The notes under the pieces were generated by a model that made no database searches, was not told where the DNA came from, and was given only the letters and a program-made list of their open reading frames with translations. The position numbers were made by a program, and so were the translations under genes. This document shows positions 7,327-14,764 of a DNA stretch of 14,811 nt, in pieces. Location of the stretch: positions 1 through 14,811 of the forward strand of contig DBFBGQ010000132.1 of assembly GCA_048201975.1 (NCBI GenBank). Direction: 5' to 3'. Each line of letters starts with the position of its first letter. Position 1 is the first letter of the stretch. The stretch is from Egerieenecus sp048201975. GTDB lineage: Bacteria > Bacillota > Clostridia > Christensenellales > Aristaeellaceae.

Positions 7327-8229
7327 TCATTCCTCCACGTCCGCGGACTTTTTTTGCTCCTCCGCAGGCCGTCCGCCGGTCATGCGGCTGCGAAAAGCCC
7401 GCGGGGTCATCCCCATATGCCGGGCAAACACCGCGGAGAAATGCTTCAGGTCCGTGTAGCCCACCGCCTGGGCGATCAGGGAAACGCTCTGCCGGGTGGA
7501 GAGCAGCAGCTGGCAGCTGGCCTCCACCCGCAGCCGCTGCAGATAGGCGCTGAGGCTCTGCCCCATCTGCTGGTGAAACAGGCGGCTGAGGTATTGCGGG
7601 GTATAGCCCAGCTGCCTGCTCAGCCGCTTCAGGGAAAAGGGCTGGGCATAGCCCACCCTAAGAGCGTCCACCGCGGCTGCAACGGCCGGATGCCGCCGGG
7701 CGGAACCGTTCCCAGACGCCGCCGCGCGCATGGTATGCACCAGCACCTGGATCAGGTAGCAGCGGATCATTTCCAGATACCCCGCCTCCCGCCGGACATA
7801 CTCCCGCTCCATGGCCTCCATCAGCGCCAGGACGCGCCCGTCGCCATCGTGAAAGACCCGATCCGCGGGGCTGACCGCCGGCGCGCCGAACTGCCGCATC
7901 CCCGTGGACAGCAGTGTGGCCAGGGACGGGCAGTGCACCAGCGCCCGGTCCACATAATCCGGCGCAAACAGGCAGTTGATCACCTCCAGGTCCTGCCCCT
8001 GGCGGTAGCTGTGCAGGCTGCCCAGGTCCACCAGGAAGTAATCCCCCGCCCGAATCTCCGTCACCGCAGCGCCCAGCTGATGCTGCGCGCCGCCACGGGC
8101 CACATAGGTCAATTCCAGAAACTCATGCTCATGCAGCCCCGTCTCCTGGCTATTCGCCCGCATCAGGCACACCTTGCTTTCGTCCAGGAACGCCGCCTGC
8201 TGCAGCTTCTGCGGCGGATGCACCGTCAT
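7327..8229 (-). CDS. AraC-family transcriptional regulator, divergent from the GH106-like hydrolase
   Basis: A 300-residue AraC-type regulator. The N-terminal sensor half has the cupin-like HEHEFLELTYVARG strand (His33, His35) and GDYFLVDLGSLHSY. The C-terminal DNA-binding half has two helix-turn-helix units: FSLKRLSRQLGYTPQYLSRLF (about 198-218) and SVSLIAQAVGYTDLKHFSAVF (about 248-268), closing with MTPRAFR. The protein has a short charged tail. An upstream in-frame TTG at 8265 would add 12 residues but has no ribosome binding site; ATG at 8229 has a G-rich run (GGGGGG) nine bases upstream, itself not ideal, so the start is moderately certain. Divergent orientation with the large glycosidase 112 bases away suggests that it regulates that gene in response to a glycan-derived sugar, which is inference. 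Confidence 0.88.
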   Translation of the reverse strand: MTVHPPQKLQQAAFLDESKVCLMRANSQETGLHEHEFLELTYVARGGAQHQLGAAVTEIRAGDYFLVDLGSLHSYRQGQDLEVINCLFAPDYVDRALVHCPSLATLLSTGMRQFGAPAVSPADRVFHDGDGRVLALMEAMEREYVRREAGYLEMIRCYLIQVLVHTMRAAASGNGSARRHPAVAAAVDALRVGYAQPFSLKRLSRQLGYTPQYLSRLFHQQMGQSLSAYLQRLRVEASCQLLLSTRQSVSLIAQAVGYTDLKHFSAVFARHMGMTPRAFRSRMTGGRPAEEQKKSADVEE

Positions 8230-8259
8230 GTAAAAATACCCCCCGAAAACTTTCTTGTT

Positions 8260-8287
8260 TTGCAAAAAGCGGGTGTATATTTATCAT
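8260..8287 (+). promoter_or_regulatory. Predicted promoter of the GH106-like hydrolase gene
   Basis: TTGCAA (8260-8265) and TATCAT (8282-8287) are separated by 16 bases; CATAAT (8285-8290) with a 19-base spacer is an alternative -10. TATCAT recurs at 8299-8304, giving a direct repeat with a 17-base period that could serve the divergent AraC-type regulator. No other promoter is evident before the ribosome binding site at 8328-8333. Confidence 0.45.
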
Positions 8288-8341
8288 AATGGCGGTGCTA
8301 TCATGGTGTCAAGCGCCAATTGGTGAAAGGAGATACTGCGC

Positions 8342-11300
8342 ATGCTGTACCCGAAAAACGATCAACCGGCTCTCACCCCGGAGCTGTTCCGCCACCCCGG
8401 CAGCGAATACCGGGCCACCCCCTTCTGGGCCTGGAACTGCAAGCTGGAAAAGGAAGAGCTGCTGCGCCAGCTGGATGTGCTGAAAGCCATGGGCATGGGC
8501 GGCGCGCACATGCACGTGCGCACGGGCATGGCCACCCCCTACCTCAGCGACGAATTCATGGACCTGATCAGCACCTGCGTGGAAAAGTGCCGCCAGGAGG
8601 GCATGCTGGCCTGGCTCTATGACGAGGACCGCTGGCCCTCCGGGGCGGCGGGCGGCCTGGTGACCCGGGAGGAGCGCTACCGCGCCCGTCACCTGCTCTT
8701 CACCGCCACGCCCTACGGCGGAAACCGCGCCGAAACCAGCCATGAAATGTCCGGCAATCCCTCCCGCTCCGAGGGCGGGCGTCTGCTGGCCTGCTATGAC
8801 ATTACCCTGGACGGCAACGGCTGCCTGGCCCGCTCCGCGCTGATCGGGCCGGAGGAACAGGCCCAGGGGCGGAAATGGTACGCCTATGTGGAGACCGACC
8901 TGCCCAACCCCCGGTACAACGGCCAGACCTACGTGAACACCCTGGACAAGGCGGCCATCCGCCGCTTCCTGGAGGTGACCCATCAGCGCTATGCGCAGGC
9001 CGTGGGCCACGAGTTTGGCAAAACGGTGCCCGCCATCTTCACCGACGAGCCGCAGTTTTCCCGCAAGGAGTGCCTGGGCGTCGCGGCCCAGGCCGGGGAG
9101 GTGATCCTTCCCTGGTCGGACGACGTTCCGGAAACCTTCCGTCAGGCATGGGGCGAGGATCTGGTGGCGCATCTGCCGGAGCTCATTTGGGAGCTGCCCG
9201 ACGGGCAGGTGTCCCTGGTCCGCTACCACTATCACGACCACATTGCCGAGCGCTTCGCCTCCGCGTTTGCGGACCAGTGCGGGGAGTGGTGCGCCAAGCA
9301 CGGCCTGATGCTCACCGGGCACATGATGGAGGAGCCCACGCTGCACAGCCAGACCGCCGCCCTGGGCGAGGCCATGCGCTCCTACCGAAGCTTCCAGCTG
9401 CCGGGCATCGACATGCTCTGCGGCTGGTGGGAATTCACCACCGCCAAGCAAGCCCAATCCGCCGTGCACCAGTACGGCCGCCCCGGCATGCTCAGCGAGC
9501 TGTATGGCGTCACCGGCTGGGCCTTCGATTTCCGCGGCCACAAGCTGCACGGGGACTGGCAGGCGGCTCTGGGCGTCACCGTGCGGGTGCCGCACCTCTC
9601 CTGGGTGTCCATGAAGGGAGAGGCCAAGCGGGACTACCCCGCCTCCATCAGCTATCAATCCCCCTGGTGGTCCTCCTACGCGCTGGTGGAGGATCACTTC
9701 GCCCGGGTAAACGCCGCCATGACCCGGGGCAAGCCGCTGGTGCGGGTGGGCGTGATTCATCCCGTGGAAAGCTACTGGCTTCACTGGGGCCCGGAGGAAC
9801 AGACCCATGGCATCCGCCAGCAGCTGGAAGACCAGTTCCAGAATGTCACCCGCTGGCTGCTGCTGGGCGGCATCGACTTTGACTTCATCAGCGAATCCCT
9901 GCTGCCCGTCCAGTGCGCCCAGGGCGGCGCGCCCCTGAAGGTGGGCGAAATGGCCTATGACGCCATTGTCGTCCCCGGGTGCGAAACCCTGCGCAGCTCC
10001 ACCCTGGAGCGCCTGGAGGCCTTCCAGGCGGCGGGCGGACGGCTGATCTTCCTGGGGGACGCCCCGCGCCTGGCGGACGCCCGGCCCAGCGGACGCGGCC
10101 TGGCGCTGTACCAAGCTTCCCTGCGCGCGCCCTTTGCCCGGGAAGCGCTGCTGGAGGCGCTGCGCCCGGTGCGCATGGTGGACCTGCGCAACGCCAACGG
10201 CACGCGCACGGAAAACCTGCTGCACCAGCTCCGCCAGGATGGGGACGGGCTGTGGCTCTTTATCGCCCACGGCGCACTCCCCCACAACCCGGATATCCCT
10301 GTGCGGCAGGAAATCACCATCACCCTGCCGGGGAGCTATGCCGTGCAGGTATACGACACCCAGACCGGCGATATCCGCCCGGCGCGCTTTGAGCACCAGG
10401 GCGGGCAAACGCTGGTGCAGACCGCGCTGTACGACTACGACAGCCTGCTGCTCCGCTTTGACCACCATGAGCTGCTACCCGCTCCCCAGGCGCTTCCCAC
10501 CCGCAGCTGGAAGCCCCTTCCCCTCCCCGAGCTGGTTCCCTACGCCCTCAGCGAGCCCAACGCCCTGCTGCTGGACGTGGCGGAGTTTGCCCTGGACCAG
10601 GAGCCCTACCGCCCGGCCCAGGAGTTGCTGCGGGCGGATAACGCCCTGCGCCGGGAGCTTGGCTGGCCCAACCGACAGGGCGCCATGGTCCAGCCCTGGT
10701 GCATCCCCGAGGAAGCCCCCGTCCACACCGCCCGCCTGCGCTTCACCATCCACGCCGCCTGCCCCGTAGCCGGCTGCCGCCTGGCCTTGGAAGACGCGGA
10801 AGCCGCGTCCGTGCGCCTGAACGGCCAAGCGGCGGACGCGCCGGTGGAGGGCTGGTTTGTGGACAAATGCATTGGCGTTCGCGCGCTGCCTCCCCTGCGC
10901 GAAGGCGTGAATCTGCTGGAAATCACCCTGCCCTTCGGCCGCCGGGACGGCCTGGAATGGTGCTACCTGCTGGGGGACTTCGGCGTAACACTGCAGGGCT
11001 CCCGCCGCTGTCTGACGCCCAGGGCGGAAACCCTGGGCTTCGGGGACGTGACCCGGCAGGGCCTGCCCCATTACTCGGGCAACGTTACCTGGCGCATTCC
11101 CGTGGAGACCTCCGGCGGGCGGCTGCGGGTCACGGCGCCCCACTACACGGGGGCGGCCATTCGCGTGGCCCTGGACGGCCGGGACGCCGGATACATCGTC
11201 TATCCGCCCTATGAGCTGACGCTGGATGCGGCGCCCGGCAAGCATGAACTGGCGCTTACCGTGCTGGGGCACCGGGAGAACACCTTCGGGCCCCTGCACA

Positions 11301-11428
11301 AGGCCGACAGCGCCGACCTGTGGATCGGCCCCGACGCCTGGCGCACCACCGGCAACAAGTGGACGGACAATTACCGCCTGCTGCCCCTGGGCCTGCGCTC
11401 CGCGCCCCGGGTGGAGGAAGAAGTGTAA
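8342..11428 (+). CDS. Large glycoside hydrolase resembling GH106 alpha-L-rhamnosidases
   Basis: A 1028-residue protein without a signal peptide, so probably cytoplasmic. The N-terminal half looks like a (beta/alpha)8 hydrolase: RATPFWAWNCKLEKEELLRQ, a GMGGAHMHVRTGMATPYLSD segment, LYDEDRWPSGAAGG (from Y93), FTDEPQF (D235, E236) and LTGHMMEEPTLHSQ (E330, E331). These acidic clusters are the likely catalytic and sugar-binding sites. A middle alpha/beta section (about 465-600, DAIVVPGC, GGRLIFLGDAP) resembles the glutamine-amidotransferase-like domain of such enzymes. Beta-sandwich carbohydrate-binding-like domains end the protein. AAAGGAGA precedes the ATG by about 8 bases. Assignment to a GH106-like clade is from overall pattern, not from a search, and alpha-L-rhamnoside as substrate is supported mainly by the nearby rhaBA and AraC genes. 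Codon use is GC-rich like its left-hand neighbours. Confidence 0.72.
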   Translation: MLYPKNDQPALTPELFRHPGSEYRATPFWAWNCKLEKEELLRQLDVLKAMGMGGAHMHVRTGMATPYLSDEFMDLISTCVEKCRQEGMLAWLYDEDRWPSGAAGGLVTREERYRARHLLFTATPYGGNRAETSHEMSGNPSRSEGGRLLACYDITLDGNGCLARSALIGPEEQAQGRKWYAYVETDLPNPRYNGQTYVNTLDKAAIRRFLEVTHQRYAQAVGHEFGKTVPAIFTDEPQFSRKECLGVAAQAGEVILPWSDDVPETFRQAWGEDLVAHLPELIWELPDGQVSLVRYHYHDHIAERFASAFADQCGEWCAKHGLMLTGHMMEEPTLHSQTAALGEAMRSYRSFQLPGIDMLCGWWEFTTAKQAQSAVHQYGRPGMLSELYGVTGWAFDFRGHKLHGDWQAALGVTVRVPHLSWVSMKGEAKRDYPASISYQSPWWSSYALVEDHFARVNAAMTRGKPLVRVGVIHPVESYWLHWGPEEQTHGIRQQLEDQFQNVTRWLLLGGIDFDFISESLLPVQCAQGGAPLKVGEMAYDAIVVPGCETLRSSTLERLEAFQAAGGRLIFLGDAPRLADARPSGRGLALYQASLRAPFAREALLEALRPVRMVDLRNANGTRTENLLHQLRQDGDGLWLFIAHGALPHNPDIPVRQEITITLPGSYAVQVYDTQTGDIRPARFEHQGGQTLVQTALYDYDSLLLRFDHHELLPAPQALPTRSWKPLPLPELVPYALSEPNALLLDVAEFALDQEPYRPAQELLRADNALRRELGWPNRQGAMVQPWCIPEEAPVHTARLRFTIHAACPVAGCRLALEDAEAASVRLNGQAADAPVEGWFVDKCIGVRALPPLREGVNLLEITLPFGRRDGLEWCYLLGDFGVTLQGSRRCLTPRAETLGFGDVTRQGLPHYSGNVTWRIPVETSGGRLRVTAPHYTGAAIRVALDGRDAGYIVYPPYELTLDAAPGKHELALTVLGHRENTFGPLHKADSADLWIGPDAWRTTGNKWTDNYRLLPLGLRSAPRVEEEV

Positions 11429-11433
11429 TCCCG

Positions 11434-11479
11434 AAAAAATCAATCGGGCCGCTGCAGCGTCATCGCTTCGCAGCGGCCC
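11434..11479 (-). terminator. Strong hairpin terminator for the leftward GH51/ABC operon
   Basis: GGGCCGCTGC (11446-11455) and GCAGCGGCCC (11470-11479) are perfect 10-base complements, with an inner AGCG/CGCT pairing that extends the stem. Read leftward, the stem is followed after six bases by a run of six T residues (plus-strand A run 11434-11439). It lies 38 bases after the GH51-like stop. The stem may also hinder rightward transcription leaving the glycosidase gene, but no T run follows it on that strand. Confidence 0.75.
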
Positions 11480-11484
11480 CTTGC

Positions 11485-11499
11485 GCCTGCGACGCAGGC
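11485..11499. repeat. Second short hairpin between convergent genes
   Basis: GCCTGCG and CGCAGGC flank a single A, giving a 7-base perfect inverted repeat between the large hairpin and the GH51-like stop. No T run follows on either strand. It may add to insulation of the convergent transcripts. Confidence 0.4.
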
Positions 11500-11516
11500 C
11501 AGAAAAATGTGCGCTT

Positions 11517-12989
11517 TCAGCCATCCTCCAGCAGGCAGGCGTAGCGTAACCGCGCCACGCTGTGGGGCGGCAGGGTGAACGTGCCATGACGCACCGGCAG
11601 GGGCTCGTCAAACACCGTCGGTGCGCAACCGATGACGTTCTGGTCACGGACATGTCTGGGAGCGATAACATCCGCCGACAGCAGCCTCGCCTCCACTGGC
11701 AGCTTCAACCCCACCTCCACGCAAGCGTGCAAGTCCCGATGGGCTAAGGTCACCACCAGTTCCCCCTCGCCGAAGGAAGCCACGCAGTCCAGCATAGGAT
11801 TCTCCTGCTCCATTTGGAAGGGAAGCAGCTGCTTGCCCAGGTGATCCCGAAAAAGCTTGAACACATAAAAGGTGGGTGTGCGTGTCAGCTCCGGTCCACG
11901 GGTCTCAAACAGGCTTTGCAACACGTTGACATACTGGGTTTCCATGGCATAGCCCACGCTGTCGCTGTTGCGATAGAACAGGTGCAGAGCCATGGCGGCA
12001 AATACGGCGTCCCGCATGGTCTGCCGCTGTCGGAATCCGTTTTCCTCCGTGGCCTCAGGGTGCCACAGTCCCCATTCGTCAAAACAGATACGCACGGGGA
12101 AATCCGGGCAAGCATGCCCTTGAATGGCCTGCTTATGGTAATCAATATCCTGCTGATATGCCGCCAAGGCATCCAGGGTGAAGTTATAAGCCGCATCGCT
12201 GTACGAAACAGCATCTCCGCAGGCGCGGTATTTTCCTTTGGCTCCACCAATGTAATGGTGCACCGATAGCGCGTCCGGTCCCCGCTGCCTGCCTCCCGAG
12301 GTCATATAATCCAGGCAAGGTTCCACCCATCCCGGCGTCTCATGGCGCAGGCTCAGCCCCAAGCCAATGAACGTCAGGCCACAGCCCATGGCCGCAGTCC
12401 TGAACCGGCGAAAATCCCGAGCGTACTGAATGGGGTCATTATACGCAGCCCACCAGACATTCTCGTCGGTGTTGCCGAGCCCCCAGGTACGCACGTTGTA
12501 GGGCGCAGGGTGGCCGTTGTCCGCGCGAAGGCTTCCATACCGGGTATCGGCATCCCCGTTGCAGTATTCCACCCAGGCTGCAAATTCCTCCGGCGTTCCA
12601 GTAGCGGTATTCGCCACCAGAATGGGCTCTGCCCCCGTGAGGCGGCACAGGCGCAGAAATTCGTCTGTACCAAAGTCATGATAGAACCTGTCCTGCTGTA
12701 CGGGAGAATAGGGCATGCGCTTTTTCCGCACCGGTCCCACTCCATCCATCCAGTGGTAATGGTCCGCCGTACATCCCCCTGGCCAGCGGAGCGCAGCGAT
12801 TCCAGCCTCCCGCAAGCCGTCTATCAGCGCCTGACGGATACCTTCTGTCTGCGCAACGCCGCTATCCCGTCCCACCCAGGTGCCGTCGTAAATCAATTCA
12901 CCGATGAACTCCCCAAAGGCACTGTGCAGGGTGGGATGGATCCGCCGGCGCGCATCCGGCGAGGATGCGAAAATCACCCGCGTGAGCAT
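11517..12989 (-). CDS. GH51-like alpha-L-arabinofuranosidase with an altered acid/base motif
   Basis: A 490-residue protein of normal GH51 length with no signal peptide. GH51 enzymes release terminal L-arabinofuranose from arabinoxylan or pectin oligosaccharides in the cytoplasm. Supporting blocks are FGEFIGELIYDGTWVG (25-40), LRWPGGCTADHYHWMDGVGP (67-86), ALSVHHYIGG (240-249) and ICFDEWGLW (301-309), where E305 is the expected nucleophile. A C-terminal beta-sandwich ends LPPHSVARLRY. The usual acid/base motif Gly-Asn-Glu reads WGLGNTDENVWW (169-180), so Thr174 stands where Glu is expected, with D175 and E176 next to it. The ATG at 12989 has AAAGGAGG eight bases upstream. It follows the MalG-type permease gene by 19 bases, so it is the last gene of a leftward operon. 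Substrate may differ from classical GH51. Confidence 0.82.
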   Translation of the reverse strand: MLTRVIFASSPDARRRIHPTLHSAFGEFIGELIYDGTWVGRDSGVAQTEGIRQALIDGLREAGIAALRWPGGCTADHYHWMDGVGPVRKKRMPYSPVQQDRFYHDFGTDEFLRLCRLTGAEPILVANTATGTPEEFAAWVEYCNGDADTRYGSLRADNGHPAPYNVRTWGLGNTDENVWWAAYNDPIQYARDFRRFRTAAMGCGLTFIGLGLSLRHETPGWVEPCLDYMTSGGRQRGPDALSVHHYIGGAKGKYRACGDAVSYSDAAYNFTLDALAAYQQDIDYHKQAIQGHACPDFPVRICFDEWGLWHPEATEENGFRQRQTMRDAVFAAMALHLFYRNSDSVGYAMETQYVNVLQSLFETRGPELTRTPTFYVFKLFRDHLGKQLLPFQMEQENPMLDCVASFGEGELVVTLAHRDLHACVEVGLKLPVEARLLSADVIAPRHVRDQNVIGCAPTVFDEPLPVRHGTFTLPPHSVARLRYACLLEDG

Positions 12990-13008
12990 GGCGTCAGCCT
13001 CCTTTGCA

Positions 13009-13878
13009 TCATCCCTTCAGGCCCTGCATGCTGATGCCCTCCACCAGCTGCCGCTGAAAGAAAAAGAAAATCGTCAAAATCGGAATCAAGGACAGGATGG
13101 ACATGGCAAAGGTTGCGCCATAGTCGTTCTTTGTATTGTCATTAAACAGCTTGAGCGCATAGGCCACGGTGTATTTGGTGGGCGTGTTCAGGTAGAGCAG
13201 GGAGCCCATGAAATCCTCCCAGGAGGCAATGAAGGTTAACACGCCAATGGTCACCATGGCGGGAACAATCATGGGCAACATGATGCTCCAGAAGATGCCA
13301 TACCAGGAGCAGCCATCAATCTTGGCAGACTCGTCCATATCCTTGGGAATACCCCGGATGAACTGCATCACCAAAAAGATATTGAACGCGTTGCCGAAAT
13401 ACGCCGGGACAATCATGGGCAGGAAGGTGCCCACCCAACCCATTTTGCTGAAAAGCACATACCGGGGAATCATCATCACCTGGCCGGGGAGCAGCATGGT
13501 CAGAATCATCATGCCAAACCAGAAGCGGCTGCCCGGGAAGGGAATGCGGGACAGCCCAAAGGCCACCATCCCCGATGAGAGCACCGAGCCCACCGTCACC
13601 ATGACGGCAATGAAAATCGAATTCGCAAAGAAGGTGGAAAAACTGATTTTCCCAAAACCTCGCCACCCGTTGACGTAGTTCTCCCAGGTCCACTCCTTGG
13701 GCAGAAGGGACTCCACATGGACGAAGATCTCCGTATTGGGCTTGAAGGAGGAGCCCAGCATCCACAGCAGGGGATAAAGCATCAGGAAGCTGAACAAAAG
13801 CATCAGCAGATGGTAAATCGTCTGCGTAACCAGCAGCCTACGATGGTAACCGGTCTGCATGCGCTGCCGCTGTACCAT
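13009..13878 (-). CDS. Carbohydrate ABC transporter permease, MalG (CUT1) type
   Basis: A 289-residue inner-membrane permease, one half of the transmembrane pore of a CUT1-type oligosaccharide importer. About six membrane segments can be seen (about residues 22-42, 84-108, 118-138, 150-172, 195-220 and 255-275). The EAA coupling loop, DESAKIDGCSWYGIFWSIML followed by PM (182-202), docks on the ATPase. The N-terminal FLMLYPLLWMLGSSFK and the C-terminal GISMQGLKG ending are typical of this subfamily. The ATG at 13878 has GGAGGTGA upstream and starts two bases after the MalF-type stop. A second in-frame ATG lies six codons later. The gene looks intact, but its MalF partner is broken, and no ATPase or substrate-binding protein is in the window. 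A shared MsmK-like ATPase elsewhere would be usual in this group. Confidence 0.9.
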   Translation of the reverse strand: MVQRQRMQTGYHRRLLVTQTIYHLLMLLFSFLMLYPLLWMLGSSFKPNTEIFVHVESLLPKEWTWENYVNGWRGFGKISFSTFFANSIFIAVMVTVGSVLSSGMVAFGLSRIPFPGSRFWFGMMILTMLLPGQVMMIPRYVLFSKMGWVGTFLPMIVPAYFGNAFNIFLVMQFIRGIPKDMDESAKIDGCSWYGIFWSIMLPMIVPAMVTIGVLTFIASWEDFMGSLLYLNTPTKYTVAYALKLFNDNTKNDYGATFAMSILSLIPILTIFFFFQRQLVEGISMQGLKG

Positions 13879-13880
13879 GG

Positions 13881-14689
13881 TTACTTCACCTCCGTTTCGT
13901 AGTAGACCCAGGCGGAGGAAGAACGGAAGATCAGCAGCGTCAATGCGCCGATTACCAGCAGCATGAACCAGGCCATTGCACTGCCGTACCCCATTTCGTA
14001 GTATGCAAAGGCACGGTTGTACAGGTGCACGCCATAGTACAAGGTGGAATCCAAGGGACCGCCGCCGGTGATCAGGTAGCTGGAGTTGAACGCCTGGAAG
14101 GCGCCGATCACCTGATTGACCAGGTTGAAGAACAGAATGGGAGTAAGCATGGGCAAGGTGATGTAAAAGAAGCGCTTCACCGGCCCGCACCATCCATAAT
14201 GGCCGCTTCATGGTAGGTGGCAGGAATGTTTTTGATGGCGGCCAGGAAAATCAGCATGGAACTGCCGAACTGCCATACGCCCAGACCGATCAGGGTATAC
14301 AATGCGTACTGGGGCGACGTAAGCCACTTCACCGGCGCCAAGCCCACCAGCGCCATCAAACCGTTCACCGTGCCCTTGTAGGCAAACAGCTGCTTCCACA
14401 GCAGCGCCACCGCCACGCTGCCCCCCATGAGGGAAGGAATGTAAAATGCCGCCCGATAAAACCCCGTGATCCGCGTGGGGCGCGCCAGAACCAGCGCTAC
14501 CAGCAGGGACACCGCCAGCTTGATGGGCACCTGAATGATGGCAAAGCGGAAGGTAATCCAAAAAGAGGGCCAGAACTTTTCGTCCTCAAAGAACATGCGC
14601 CGGAAGTTCTCCAGGCCCACCCACTGCGCCGGCTGAAATACGCTGTAGTCTGTAAAGGCCAGGTATATTCCAAAGTTGCGGTAGACTGT
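13881..14689 (-). pseudogene. Broken carbohydrate ABC transporter permease, MalF (CUT1) type
   Basis: The partner permease of the MalG-type gene, present in two frames. The first part (14689-14177, from TVYRNFGIYLAFTDY through WVGLENFRRMF to YHEAAIMDGAGR) stops at TGA 14179-14177. The second part (14180-13881) continues in another frame as KRFFYITLPMLTP through to YYETEVK. Adding one G where GGCCGGTGAAG should read GGCCGGTGGAAG restores the EAA loop as DGAGRWKRFFYITLP, including the conserved Trp, so a one-base deletion is the likely cause. The 5' end is also missing: the frame meets TAA at 14692-14690 immediately upstream, before any membrane segment 1, start codon or ribosome binding site. 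The GTG at 14620 is internal and has no ribosome binding site. The damage may be real decay, or a sequencing/assembly error in part. Confidence 0.85.
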
Positions 14690-14710
14690 TTACAAGTTTT
14701 ATGGTATAAT
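14682..14710 (+). promoter_or_regulatory. Predicted promoter of the rightward methyltransferase-like gene
   Basis: TATAAT (14705-14710) preceded by TGG gives an extended -10, and TAGACT (14682-14687) is a 4-of-6 -35 with a 17-base spacer. It sits at the composition break, with the -35 box overlapping the truncated end of the permease remnant. A start of transcription near 14717 would coincide with the ATG of a short upstream reading frame. Confidence 0.65.
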
Positions 14711-14716
14711 TTGAAT

Positions 14717-14764
14717 ATGAAAAGTGAGCAACAAATCGGAAGTTGTGGAGGTAATTATCAATGA
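14717..14764 (+). CDS. Possible 15-codon leader peptide
   Basis: ATG at 14717 opens a frame encoding MKSEQQIGSCGGNYQ and stopping at TGA 14762-14764, which overlaps the next gene's ATG (ATGA). The predicted transcription start falls at or next to this ATG, so translation would have to be leaderless. It also spans the ribosome binding site of the next gene. It may be chance; no family is recognised. Confidence 0.2.
   Translation: MKSEQQIGSCGGNYQ

Noticed and set aside
8230..8265. TTG start at 8265 for the second AraC-type regulator
   Set aside because: No ribosome binding site precedes it. The ATG at 8229 is a better, though not perfect, start.
8309..10468. 719-residue open frame on the minus strand inside the large hydrolase gene
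   Set aside because: It is antisense to a gene with clear family motifs, its product is Gly/Ala/His/Val-rich low-information sequence, and it has no sensible start site. GC-rich genes commonly give such open antisense frames.
14169..14178. GAAGCGCTTC palindrome resembling a catabolite-repression (cre) core
   Set aside because: It lies in the coding sequence of the permease EAA loop, encoding the conserved Lys-Arg-Phe region, and lacks the flanking TG/CA positions on both sides of a full cre site.
14177..14620. Intact 147-residue permease starting with GTG at 14620
   Set aside because: The GTG is the Val codon of the conserved WVGLENF block, has no ribosome binding site, and homology continues upstream to about 14680.
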